This document shows positions 33,001-41,137 of a DNA stretch of 48,809 nt, in pieces; position 1 is the stretch's first letter, and each line of letters opens with the position of its first letter. Location: NCBI GenBank assembly GCA_964584815.1, contig CAZPBO010000008.1, positions 1 through 48,809 on the forward strand, in the 5' to 3' direction. A model generated the notes under the pieces. It was not told the DNA's origin. It worked only from the letters and a program-made list of their open reading frames with translations, and did not search any database. Origin of the DNA: CAZPBO01 sp964584815 (GTDB lineage Bacteria > Planctomycetota > SKW154). Position numbers and translations under genes: made by a program.

Positions 33001-33681
33001 TTGAGACTCGCGATAGTGGGTTATGGTAGGATGGGGCGTGAGGTGGAGCGTTTGGCAAAAAGGGCAGGTTTTGAAGTCGTCTGCATCATAAGGAGCGGGG
33101 AGGAATGGGAAAGGCGTCTGGATATCGTGAACGCAGAGGTTGCTGTGGAGTTCACAGAGCCGTCTGCTGCGGTTGGGAACATCATCCGTCTTGCGGAAGC
33201 CGGACTGGATACAGTTTGTGGAACAACAGGCTGGTATGACAGACTGGACGAGGTGAGGGAGGCGGTCAAAAGGTGTGATGTTGGAGTTGTGTATGCGCCC
33301 AATTTTTCGGTCGGCGCTTTTTTGATGTTCAAAACCCTTCAATGGCTGGGTAGACATCTATCGCGGCTTAAGGCAGAAGTTGGCGTCTTTGAGGCGCACC
33401 ATTCCGGCAAAAAAGATGCTCCAAGCGGCACCGCGAAACGGATGGTGCGCATTCTGAAAGAAGCGGGTCTGGAGGTGGACGAGTCGTGGTTAAGGGTGGG
33501 TGGTATTGTGGGATGGCATTTTCTGCTTTCTGATCTTGGAGATGAGACTTTGGAGTTGCACCACCGTGTGAGGAGCCGTGCGGCGTTCGCCCGCGGTGCG
33601 CTCCTTGCCGCACAACTCATCCGCGGCAGAAAGGGACTCTTTTCTTTTGAGCAAATCCTCCAAGACTTCCTAAACGGATAG
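33001..33681 (+). CDS. dapB: 4-Hydroxy-tetrahydrodipicolinate reductase
   Basis: DapB catalyses the NAD(P)H-dependent second step of the diaminopimelate/lysine pathway. The 226-residue product has the Rossmann motif VGYGRMGREV at the N-terminus, VYAPNFSVGAFLMFK in the middle and the catalytic segment EAHHSGKKDAPSGTAKRM with the His and Lys of the active site. It is shorter than E. coli DapB (273), with trimming mainly in the N-terminal domain. Start is TTG 33001 with TTAGGAGG seven bases upstream. No other lysine genes are adjacent. Confidence 0.93.
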   Translation: MRLAIVGYGRMGREVERLAKRAGFEVVCIIRSGEEWERRLDIVNAEVAVEFTEPSAAVGNIIRLAEAGLDTVCGTTGWYDRLDEVREAVKRCDVGVVYAPNFSVGAFLMFKTLQWLGRHLSRLKAEVGVFEAHHSGKKDAPSGTAKRMVRILKEAGLEVDESWLRVGGIVGWHFLLSDLGDETLELHHRVRSRAAFARGALLAAQLIRGRKGLFSFEQILQDFLNG

Positions 33682-33694
33682 TGTCACAAAAGCG

Positions 33695-33700
33695 TATAAA
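33695..33700 (+). promoter_or_regulatory. -10 box upstream of the zinc-ribbon kinase
   Basis: TATAAA lies between dapB and the kinase, 30 bases before the preferred GTG start at 33730. No clear -35 is seen. Transcription starting near 33707 would leave out an upstream in-frame GTG at 33703, supporting the later start. Confidence 0.4.
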
Positions 33701-33729
33701 TAGTGGGTGTTTACTTTGGCGGAGTTGTT

Positions 33730-36700
33730 GTGAGCGTGGTGATAAAATGCGACAACTGTGGCAACACGCTGGAGATAGAGGGGACACTACCCGAGCGTGT
33801 GGTCTGTCCTAAATGCGGCAGTGTTGTTCTTGACCGCTTTGGGCAGACCCGCGATGTGGCGGCGCCTGCTAAGGCTTTTAAGAAGAAGGTGCCGAAGAAA
33901 CTGGGTGAGTATGAGATAATATCGGAGGTGCGGCGAGGGGCGATGGGGGTGGTTTATCGTGCTTATCAGCGCCGACTTGACCGTGTTGTGGCGCTTAAGG
34001 TTCTTATAGCGGGGGAACACGCCTCAGAAGAGCAGGTGGAGCGCTTCAGGCGGGAGGCTTCATCCATTGCGCGTCTGTCGCATCCCGCGATAGTGCCGCT
34101 TTACGATGTGGGTGTAGCGGAAGGTTTCCACTATATTGCTATGGAGTATGTGGAGGGGGAGTCGCTTGATATGTTGCTGCGGCGTCAAGGACGCCTCAAA
34201 GTCCACCACGCCCTCCGCATAATCCGTCAGGTGGCATCGGCATTGGAGCACGCGCATTCCCGTGGTATCGTCCACCGCGACATAAAGCCTGCCAATATAC
34301 TGCTTGACAAGCAGGGCAATGTGCGGGTGACAGATTTCGGACTGGCGAAGGAGTTGCGGGCTGCGGCGTCGTTTACCCAGAGCGGCGTCACTATCGGCAC
34401 ACCTCATTATATGAGTCCCGAGCAGGCGCGTGGGCGCTCAAAGGATGTTGACATCCGCAGCGATGTCTACTCCGTTGGTGCAGTTCTGTACGAGATGGTG
34501 GTGGGGCGACCGCCTTTCGGCGGCGAGACCGCCGTGGATGTCATCCTTAAGGTGATAAACGAAGACCCTACCCCACCGCGAAAAATCAACCCATCTGTCC
34601 CCCGCGACCTTGAAACGATAATCCTTAAATGCCTTTGTAAGAGTCCGCGACTGCGCTATCCCTCGTTGGCGGCGTTTCTTGCGGACATAGAGCGTTTTGA
34701 GGGTGGAGAAGGAATAGAGGCGCGTCGCTCAAGCGTTCTTCGCCGTGCCGCCCGTGCCATAAGGCGCCGCAGAGAGGTCGCTGCAGCCCTCCTTGCCGCC
34801 CTCGTCGTTGCTCTCCTCTTTGCCTTGCTTAAACCGCCTTCTTCACCGCCCAGACCTGAAATATCCAAAATGCGTCGTGAGATTGAGACTCTCAAAAAGC
34901 AGCAGTCCCGTTGGCAGCCGGTATGGAATGCATCGTTCACCGCCGAAACCTTAAAGGACTGGAAGGTGGTGGGGAAGGACATCTCTTATGCTGACGGCGC
35001 CGTTCTACTTGATGCAAAGGGAGATTTGCTCCTTTGGTTTGAGCGCTCCGTCTCCCCCAACATAAAATTTTCTTTGCGGTTCCGTTTTGACGATGAGCGA
35101 GACGGATATTTCGGGGTGTTGTTCTGTGCACTTGATGGGGTGGCGGATTCGGGTTACGAGGTGAGGGTTTACGGGGATAAGGTAGTGCTTTACAAACGCG
35201 GTAGAGTGCGTGCCGTTCGCCAGATGGCAATACCGCCTTTTAGTGTTCACTCGCTGACGGTGGAGAGGGATTTGGACAAGATTGAGGTGAGTGTGGACGG
35301 TGTTTTTGTGATGGACTTTGCCGATTTGCGCCCGATACCTGGTGCTAGGCGTTCTGGTTTCGCGCTTTCGGCGAAGGACAGGACTTTGCGTGTAGCGGAT
35401 GTGAGCCTATGGCGCGAGGTTCTGCCAGCACGCGCCAACCCCGTTCAGGTCGCCAACCGAATGGTGGTGGCGGGGCGCCTTGAAGCGGCACGCGAAATTT
35501 ATAGGTCCATACTTGAGTCAGCCCGCACCGAGGCGCAAAAAGAGGCTGCGATTTACGGACTGGCTCTGGCGTGGTTCCTTGACGGCAAAACCGACCCAGC
35601 CCTGCGCCGTTTCAGGACGATTATGAAGAGTGTGGGGCTATACGGGCGACTTGCCCGCGCACACATCGCCCTCGTCAACATTGAGCGGCGGAAATTTGAA
35701 GAGGCAGCCGATATTCTGGATGAGGAGCCGCCGCTTGTGGAGGCGGTCTTTGCAGAAGCAGATAAGGAAAGCCTTGAGGCGTTTCTGACCCATCGTATGG
35801 AGGAGGCTTTGGCGGCAAAGGGTGGAGCAAGAGCGGGACTCATAGAGCAGATTTTGTGGCAGGAGGGTTTTGCCCCCGATACGGTGACGCACAAGAGGCG
35901 TCTGGCGCGGTTGCGGTTCGCATTAGCGCAGGAGAAGGAGCGTATCGGGGCTTACGCGGAAGCGGAGGGGCTTTATGAGCGGGTGGCATTGGCGGCGAGT
36001 GAGGAGCCTCTTCTTGCGATGGAGGCGGCGCTCAAAGTGGGGATGCTGCAGAAAAAGCGTGGCGACCTCGCAGGTGCCACAAAAACCTTCCAACTCTGGC
36101 TCAAACAGTTCAACCCGAAGGCGGTCAACTTCCTGTCGGTCAAACAGGAAGGCGGACGGGTCATCCTTCGCACCTCTCCCGTCTTCCTCTCATACATCCT
36201 GCACTATCCGTCAGCGTGGTTCAGATGTGTGTCGGCGCTGGTTGAAACGCTTGCCGCCAGAGGAAAGTTCACAAACGCGCTCTCTGTGCTGGAGTCCTCT
36301 CATCGCGAAGCCCGTGAAGTCAGAAGATATGGTGTTGATATGGGAACAGTTCTTCCTGGAGTGGATGTGATTTTCAGCCTGTGGCGTTGCGTTCTGCTTG
36401 CGCTTCTGGGCAACGAGGATGGTGCACGGGAGGCGGCGCGGGAGGCGGCGGCACGCGCAAACACTCTGCGGCGGCACGCGATGCTTGTGGGAAGTATGCC
36501 GAAGTCGCTGCGTTATGCCGACGCCGCATATCTTGTGCGTCTTGCTGATGCCGCGACACTTCTACATCTTTTGCTGCAACGGGCGGTCGGCGAACAGCGC
36601 GGAAGACGCAGGGTGGCGGACATCATAAAGGCGCGCTCACTTTTTGGCAAGCGAAGCAACGATGTGAGTCAGGCGCTCGTTGCTAACGCCGCGCTTGAGA

Positions 36701-36891
36701 AGTTCCCCTCCTTCGTGGAGCAGAACAGAACACTTTACTGCCTCCTTCTGGCAGCGGTTGCTCAGTGCCGTGGCGACATCATCACGACCGCTGATATTCT
36801 GCACTCCATTCCCCCTGACGGCGAGCCTGTGCCGCTTCGCTTTTTCAGACGGCTTGACGCATTGCCCGTTAAGGCGGCTGTCTCGCGTTGA
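33730..36891 (+). CDS. Transmembrane Ser/Thr protein kinase with zinc ribbon, LamG-like domain and TPR region
   Basis: The 1053-residue product starts with a zinc ribbon (CDNCG, then CPKCG, residues 7-29). A Hanks-type kinase follows at about residues 60-320: VALKVL with the ATP-binding Lys, HRDIKPANIL catalytic loop, DFGLAKE and the activation segment GTPHYMSPEQARG. The glycine-rich loop reads EVRRGAMGVV, lacking the first Gly of GxGxxG. One transmembrane helix (VAAALLAALVVALLFALL, about 350) follows. Then comes a jelly-roll domain like LamG/DUF1080 (FRFDDERDGYFGVLF, YEVRVYGDKVVLY, about 395-560), and the C-terminal 480 residues are TPR-like helices. GTG 33730 is chosen because GGAG lies five bases upstream. 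It is probably a sensory kinase with an external ligand domain. It ends in TGA, four bases before a convergent gene. Confidence 0.9.
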   Translation: MSVVIKCDNCGNTLEIEGTLPERVVCPKCGSVVLDRFGQTRDVAAPAKAFKKKVPKKLGEYEIISEVRRGAMGVVYRAYQRRLDRVVALKVLIAGEHASEEQVERFRREASSIARLSHPAIVPLYDVGVAEGFHYIAMEYVEGESLDMLLRRQGRLKVHHALRIIRQVASALEHAHSRGIVHRDIKPANILLDKQGNVRVTDFGLAKELRAAASFTQSGVTIGTPHYMSPEQARGRSKDVDIRSDVYSVGAVLYEMVVGRPPFGGETAVDVILKVINEDPTPPRKINPSVPRDLETIILKCLCKSPRLRYPSLAAFLADIERFEGGEGIEARRSSVLRRAARAIRRRREVAAALLAALVVALLFALLKPPSSPPRPEISKMRREIETLKKQQSRWQPVWNASFTAETLKDWKVVGKDISYADGAVLLDAKGDLLLWFERSVSPNIKFSLRFRFDDERDGYFGVLFCALDGVADSGYEVRVYGDKVVLYKRGRVRAVRQMAIPPFSVHSLTVERDLDKIEVSVDGVFVMDFADLRPIPGARRSGFALSAKDRTLRVADVSLWREVLPARANPVQVANRMVVAGRLEAAREIYRSILESARTEAQKEAAIYGLALAWFLDGKTDPALRRFRTIMKSVGLYGRLARAHIALVNIERRKFEEAADILDEEPPLVEAVFAEADKESLEAFLTHRMEEALAAKGGARAGLIEQILWQEGFAPDTVTHKRRLARLRFALAQEKERIGAYAEAEGLYERVALAASEEPLLAMEAALKVGMLQKKRGDLAGATKTFQLWLKQFNPKAVNFLSVKQEGGRVILRTSPVFLSYILHYPSAWFRCVSALVETLAARGKFTNALSVLESSHREAREVRRYGVDMGTVLPGVDVIFSLWRCVLLALLGNEDGAREAAREAAARANTLRRHAMLVGSMPKSLRYADAAYLVRLADAATLLHLLLQRAVGEQRGRRRVADIIKARSLFGKRSNDVSQALVANAALEKFPSFVEQNRTLYCLLLAAVAQCRGDIITTADILHSIPPDGEPVPLRFFRRLDALPVKAAVSR

Positions 36892-36895
36892 GAAA

Positions 36896-37888
36896 CTACC
36901 TCAGCACGAGAGGTGCCCTTTCGGTGTAGGAACGCTTTGCCGTCAGCGCCACCCGCAATGCGGAAAGAGCGTCCTCCACGGACACCTGCATCGGACGCCC
37001 CATCTCCACCAATGCGGCAAAATCCGACAACTCCGCATAAAACGGGTTCACAACTGTTGAACTTTCTGCTATCCCCGCATCGGCGGATTCCACCTCCCTA
37101 CCGCGTTTCTGCACAACAACAGGTCTTGAGCGGCGGCTGTCATATTCAAGGAGTCCCGAGTCGCCCGCCGCCTCAAACCGCGTGTAGAACCCATCCCCCT
37201 CCGCCCACGACCCCTCAAGATGCGCTATCATACCACTGCCGAAACCGCATAGAAGGAGCGCATAATCGCCTATATCTTCCCTCCCCATCGCCCCTATGCA
37301 GAAGACCTTTTCTATCCTGCCAAAACACCATTGGCAGAAATCAATGTCATCTATCAGCAGGTCAACGACGACTCCGCCGGAGAGTTGCGGTCGGTGATAC
37401 CAGTTGCCGGCACCTGCCGGCTGCCTTGCGCAGCGGCTCGCGTGCACCACCGCAACCTCGCCTATATTGCCGCTCCGTATCAATTGGTGTATCAGACGAT
37501 ACTGGGGAAGGTAGCGCGTCACCATCCCTACACCCAGACACACCCCGACATTCTTGCATACCTCAACCATCGCTTCCGCATCGCGCATTGTCAGCGCCAA
37601 TGGCTTCTCACAGAAGATGTGCTTTGCCGCCTCCGCCGCGCGCTCCACATACTCCCTATGGCTGGAACTCGGGGTGCAGATATCCACGAAGTCCACATCC
37701 TCGTCGTCAAGGATGCGCTCAAGAGAGTCGGCAACGGCGATTCCGAAGCGCTGCCCAAGCGCCTGTGCCGCTTCACTGTCGGCGTCCCAAACCCATTTGA
37801 AACAAACACCACCACCCGACTGGGATGCCACGCCTTCTGCGTGGAACCGAGCCGCCGCTCCCGCGCCTATCAGTCCACCCGTCAGCAT
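36896..37888 (-). CDS. Gfo/Idh/MocA-family oxidoreductase
   Basis: These are NAD(P)-dependent dehydrogenases acting mostly on sugars and inositols. The 330-residue product has GLIGAGAAARFHAEGV (Rossmann motif), VDFVDICTPSSSHREYVERA and FCEKPLALTMRDAEAM with the conserved EKP catalytic-region motif, then the C-terminal domain with GGVVVDLLIDDIDFCQW. ATG 37888 is chosen because it overlaps the upstream gene's TGA (ATGCTGA) and fits the family start; an earlier start would add 34 unrelated residues. It is the third gene of a minus-strand operon with a second family member and a lipoprotein. Substrate unknown. Confidence 0.92.
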   Translation of the reverse strand: MLTGGLIGAGAAARFHAEGVASQSGGGVCFKWVWDADSEAAQALGQRFGIAVADSLERILDDEDVDFVDICTPSSSHREYVERAAEAAKHIFCEKPLALTMRDAEAMVEVCKNVGVCLGVGMVTRYLPQYRLIHQLIRSGNIGEVAVVHASRCARQPAGAGNWYHRPQLSGGVVVDLLIDDIDFCQWCFGRIEKVFCIGAMGREDIGDYALLLCGFGSGMIAHLEGSWAEGDGFYTRFEAAGDSGLLEYDSRRSRPVVVQKRGREVESADAGIAESSTVVNPFYAELSDFAALVEMGRPMQVSVEDALSALRVALTAKRSYTERAPLVLR

Positions 37889-38862
37889 AATCGGACTTTC
37901 TCCACTCTTCCGCTGCGCACCGACCGATACGCCGCATCCACCACACGCTGCGCCTGATAGCCATCCTCCCCTCCAGCCAGAGGCGCACACAACCTTCCCG
38001 CCTCAACTGACGCCACAAACGCCTCTATCATCAAACTGTCCATATCGTCACCCCAGAAAACCCTTTTGTGGCTCCCCTTCTTCTCCCCAAACAGCGCCAC
38101 ATCCTGACCGAATCCTTCCACCTCCACCACACCACCTGTCGCGACCAGTTTCATCCCCACATCGCCCCAAATGGGATAGTCGCGGGGTCGGCTCCAGGAA
38201 CAGTCAATCGTCATATTGAGCCCGCCGGAAAAGCGAACGGCAAGAAGGGCTGTGTCTTCAACCGTCAAAGATGGGTCACGCTGCGCCGTTAAGGCGAACA
38301 CCTCTTCAGGCTCCTGCCCGCTAATCCAGCGAGCAAGGTCAATAAGATGGACGGTGTGGTCGGTGATGGCGCCACCACCCGCCAACCTCCCATCGCAGAG
38401 CCAACCATCGGGTTGTTTGCCGCGGTTGCGGGCATATACTGCCACGACTTCTCCCAAATCGCCTGATGCGACCAAGTCCCTGATGCGGCGAAACGGGGTC
38501 AGAAAACGAAACGGAAAGGCGCACGCAAGCAGCACCCCCGCATCACTGAAACGCCTCACCATCTTCGCCGCCCGTTCTGCATCCACCGCCAGCGGTTTCT
38601 CGCACAGAACAGGCAGACCCAGTTTTAACGCCGTCTCACCGTCTTCGGGGTGATAAACCGTCTCGCTCGCTATTATTAAGGCATCACACATTTCACCAAG
38701 TGCCTCGGGTTCTGCAACCGCCACTGTGCTGAATGCCTTTGCAAAGCGCCTCGCCCGCTCCTCTTCTCTATCCCACACACCACCCACTTGCCCCACCCTG
38801 CGCACCACCTCACCATATCGCTGCGCGTGGATATGGGCAACACCCAGAAACCCTATCCTCAT
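37882..38862 (-). CDS. Gfo/Idh/MocA-family oxidoreductase (second member)
   Basis: The 326-residue product begins IGFLGVAHIHAQRY, a variant nucleotide-binding motif found in part of this family in which the second Gly of GxGxxG is Ala-His. It then has CDALIIASETVYH, VLCEKPLAVDAERAAK (EKP motif) and GGGAITDHTVHLIDLARW with the metal- or substrate-binding His residues. The start ATG overlaps the preceding lipoprotein stop (ATGA), and the stop overlaps the following ATG, so the three genes are tightly coupled. The two oxidoreductases are only distantly similar and probably act on successive or alternative substrates (inference). Confidence 0.92.
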   Translation of the reverse strand: MRIGFLGVAHIHAQRYGEVVRRVGQVGGVWDREEERARRFAKAFSTVAVAEPEALGEMCDALIIASETVYHPEDGETALKLGLPVLCEKPLAVDAERAAKMVRRFSDAGVLLACAFPFRFLTPFRRIRDLVASGDLGEVVAVYARNRGKQPDGWLCDGRLAGGGAITDHTVHLIDLARWISGQEPEEVFALTAQRDPSLTVEDTALLAVRFSGGLNMTIDCSWSRPRDYPIWGDVGMKLVATGGVVEVEGFGQDVALFGEKKGSHKRVFWGDDMDSLMIEAFVASVEAGRLCAPLAGGEDGYQAQRVVDAAYRSVRSGRVEKVRLC

Positions 38863-41039
38863 TTTTTCTCCTCAAGGAGCATCAGCGCGAACCAGTGCGG
38901 CGGCACACGAAACCGCACACCCGCTTCCGCCTGACGCCCATCAAGCGCTACCTTGCGCACACTACCATCTGACGATAAGATGCTCACAACCGCACCCTTG
39001 CGCAGACTCTCCGGTAGAAGCATAGAGACCGGCAACTCTTTGTCCGTTTCGTTCACAACACAAACCACCAGTTTCCCGTCCTTTCTGCCGCAAACCACCT
39101 CCGTCTCTTCAGGCAGAGGATGCTCAAAGACGATATGCTCTCTGCCCGCCGTGAAGACCGCCTCAAGCAGAACATTGGTCAAGACGGCAGAAAGCACAGC
39201 ATTCTCTTCCCACAGGGCAAGCGGCGTGGCAAAGACAATTCCTTCCCCGAACCTGACCGCCTGCGCCACGATGTGCTCCTCATCCACCTGCGCAAGAATC
39301 ACCCCGCGCTTGTGCAACAGCGTCCCAAACTCCACCTTGCCTTTAAGGGTGATTTTTTGCCCATCGTGCAAGTAGCCCGTATCTGTTTTTACAAGTATAC
39401 GGTCTGCGGTGACTTTGTCTGTTTTTTCGGCGCCGATAAGGGTTGTGCGCTCAAAATAGCCGCTTTGTGCAAGTTTGGGTCCCACAAAACAGGCTATGCC
39501 GCCCCCTGTTATGAAGTCCGCCACCATCTCGCCATCCGCCCCCTCAAGCCCTGCAATGTTGGCAAGCAAAAGAACAGGATGATGACGGTGAAGATAACCT
39601 GCCTGTTCGCGGTTGGGGCGAGTGGGTGTCCAGAAAGGCAACGCCTCGCGCTCCGGCGGCACAAAGACGGCTATGGTGTGGTAGAGTCCCAAACGGCGCA
39701 AACCATCAGCACATCGCAGCGCGTTTCTCAACATATAACCGCTGCGCCTTGTGGTATAGGGAATGTAAAGCGCCACAGGCGGTTGTGGCAGCAGCGACTG
39801 CACCATCCAGAATGAAGGCAGCACCTCCTGCAGCACCTCCTCATCCGCCGAAGCCGCTGCCTCCTCACGCCTGACAAACACATCCGCGTGATACGACGAT
39901 AGGACAAGTCCATCAAGGGGGATACTGGCAGCCAGCGCAAGGAGTTGGTCGCGCAAGATATCAGGGGGGCAAAGGCGGCTTTTGGAGAGCGCAGATGGTG
40001 CGGAGAGTTCAACACATCCCAGAATCATCTTGCCGCATGTCCTCGCTGTTGTTGCGAACATCCGCGTAAAGTCAGCGACGCGCCTGACGGGGAAACGGGC
40101 TTTCTCCCCATCACCAAACGACGACATCACCGCTGCCTCTGCCACCACAATGTCTAATCCCTCAACCCGTGCAAGATAACCCGCCACCATAGGGTCGTCC
40201 ACATACGCCGAGCAGGCGATAAGCAACCCAGGATTTATACGGCGCTTCAGGAAGGATGCCACTTGCCGCACCAGTTCCACAAACGCCCTGTTACTCCCCT
40301 TCTGATAAAGATAGAAGCCGCAGAAGGCGGGATAACTTCCGTAGCGAAAATAAATTTCCGCCGCCAATTTGTAGAGTGAAGCCAGTTTCTCCTCGTGCGC
40401 CAACTCCGCCGTCCTGTCCCAGCACACACTTACAAGAACCGCTATTCCGCGACGACTGCACTCCCGCAGAACCACCTCCAAAATGTCGTTTGCCGGCACC
40501 ACCCTCTTAGTCGTCAGACCCGAATCGTAGAACGGTCTGTCCTTCCCCACAGATGGATGGAAGATGACGAGATTGCCCCCAAGTGCTCTGAAAGACTGCA
40601 GGTATTGGGGCACATAAATGGCTGGGTTTCCTTTTGGCATTTTATCAGGACGGAAGAAGTCGGCGGTTAAGGAGCCGCTTAAGAAGGAGCGCTTTGCAAT
40701 CAATTTTTGCCCCGATTTTGTGCGAACAACAGCCGTCAGAACATAAAGTCCTTTTGGGTCTTCGGGGTCAACGCGGAAGGCGAGGGTGCGTTCGTCAAGT
40801 GGCATCAGGCGTTCTGGCACGCATAAGGGACGCATAAGGCGCGCGCGCATCTTGCCCTGTGCGCCCGCTACATTGGCGTCCACCCGCTCCCCAACATTTA
40901 CGCGAAACGGTCCCGCCTCTATCCGCACCACCTTGCCCAGTCCCTCAACCTCGGAAAACGAATAACCGAGTCGGTATGTGACCCTTTCCACATTGACGCA
41001 GCCGACAACAAAAAGAGCGAACACAAAGAGACGCCACAT
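38859..41039 (-). CDS. Large lipoprotein with putative glycosidase-like TIM-barrel domain
   Basis: The 726-residue product has a lipoprotein signal (MWRLFVFALFVVGC). After a beta-rich N-terminal domain, residues about 130-400 look like a TIM barrel of the DUF4434 or glycoside-hydrolase type: YLQSFRALGGNLVIFHPSV, RRGIAVLVSVCWD, YPAFCGFYLYQKGSNRAF and DGLVLSSYHAD. The C-terminal half has a GATase/ThuA-like stretch (HPVLLLANIAGLEG, ADFITGGGIACFVG) and a final beta domain, as in the trimerisation and C-terminal parts of some beta-galactosidases. Function is not certain; an exported sugar-processing enzyme fits its two Gfo/Idh/MocA neighbours. It is first in the operon, preceded by TATAAT and GGAG. 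Confidence 0.6.
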   Translation of the reverse strand: MWRLFVFALFVVGCVNVERVTYRLGYSFSEVEGLGKVVRIEAGPFRVNVGERVDANVAGAQGKMRARLMRPLCVPERLMPLDERTLAFRVDPEDPKGLYVLTAVVRTKSGQKLIAKRSFLSGSLTADFFRPDKMPKGNPAIYVPQYLQSFRALGGNLVIFHPSVGKDRPFYDSGLTTKRVVPANDILEVVLRECSRRGIAVLVSVCWDRTAELAHEEKLASLYKLAAEIYFRYGSYPAFCGFYLYQKGSNRAFVELVRQVASFLKRRINPGLLIACSAYVDDPMVAGYLARVEGLDIVVAEAAVMSSFGDGEKARFPVRRVADFTRMFATTARTCGKMILGCVELSAPSALSKSRLCPPDILRDQLLALAASIPLDGLVLSSYHADVFVRREEAAASADEEVLQEVLPSFWMVQSLLPQPPVALYIPYTTRRSGYMLRNALRCADGLRRLGLYHTIAVFVPPEREALPFWTPTRPNREQAGYLHRHHPVLLLANIAGLEGADGEMVADFITGGGIACFVGPKLAQSGYFERTTLIGAEKTDKVTADRILVKTDTGYLHDGQKITLKGKVEFGTLLHKRGVILAQVDEEHIVAQAVRFGEGIVFATPLALWEENAVLSAVLTNVLLEAVFTAGREHIVFEHPLPEETEVVCGRKDGKLVVCVVNETDKELPVSMLLPESLRKGAVVSILSSDGSVRKVALDGRQAEAGVRFRVPPHWFALMLLEEKK

Positions 41040-41064
41040 CTTCTTCTCCTTACAGCAAAAACAG

Positions 41065-41072
41065 ATTATAAT
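41065..41072. promoter_or_regulatory. Symmetric -10 element between divergent genes
   Basis: ATTATAAT reads TATAAT on both strands and lies between the divergent lipoprotein operon (start 41039, minus) and the kinase gene (start 41138, plus). It could serve either or both directions. No convincing -35 box is present on either side. Confidence 0.45.
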
Positions 41073-41137
41073 ATCCGCGGTCTAATGGTGTAGAGATTAC
41101 GCAATTTTTAACGCCGCGGGTTTGCGGGGGAAGCGCT

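Noticed and set aside
36913..37800. Long + strand open frame opposite the Gfo/Idh/MocA gene
   Set aside because: Its translation is Pro/Arg/Ser-rich low-complexity, typical of the antisense of a GC-biased coding gene. The minus strand has clear family motifs.
41073..41117. tRNA-like string between the divergent genes (GGTCTAATGGTGTAGAG)
   Set aside because: It resembles a D-arm only; no acceptor stem, anticodon arm or T-arm can be formed in the flanking bases.
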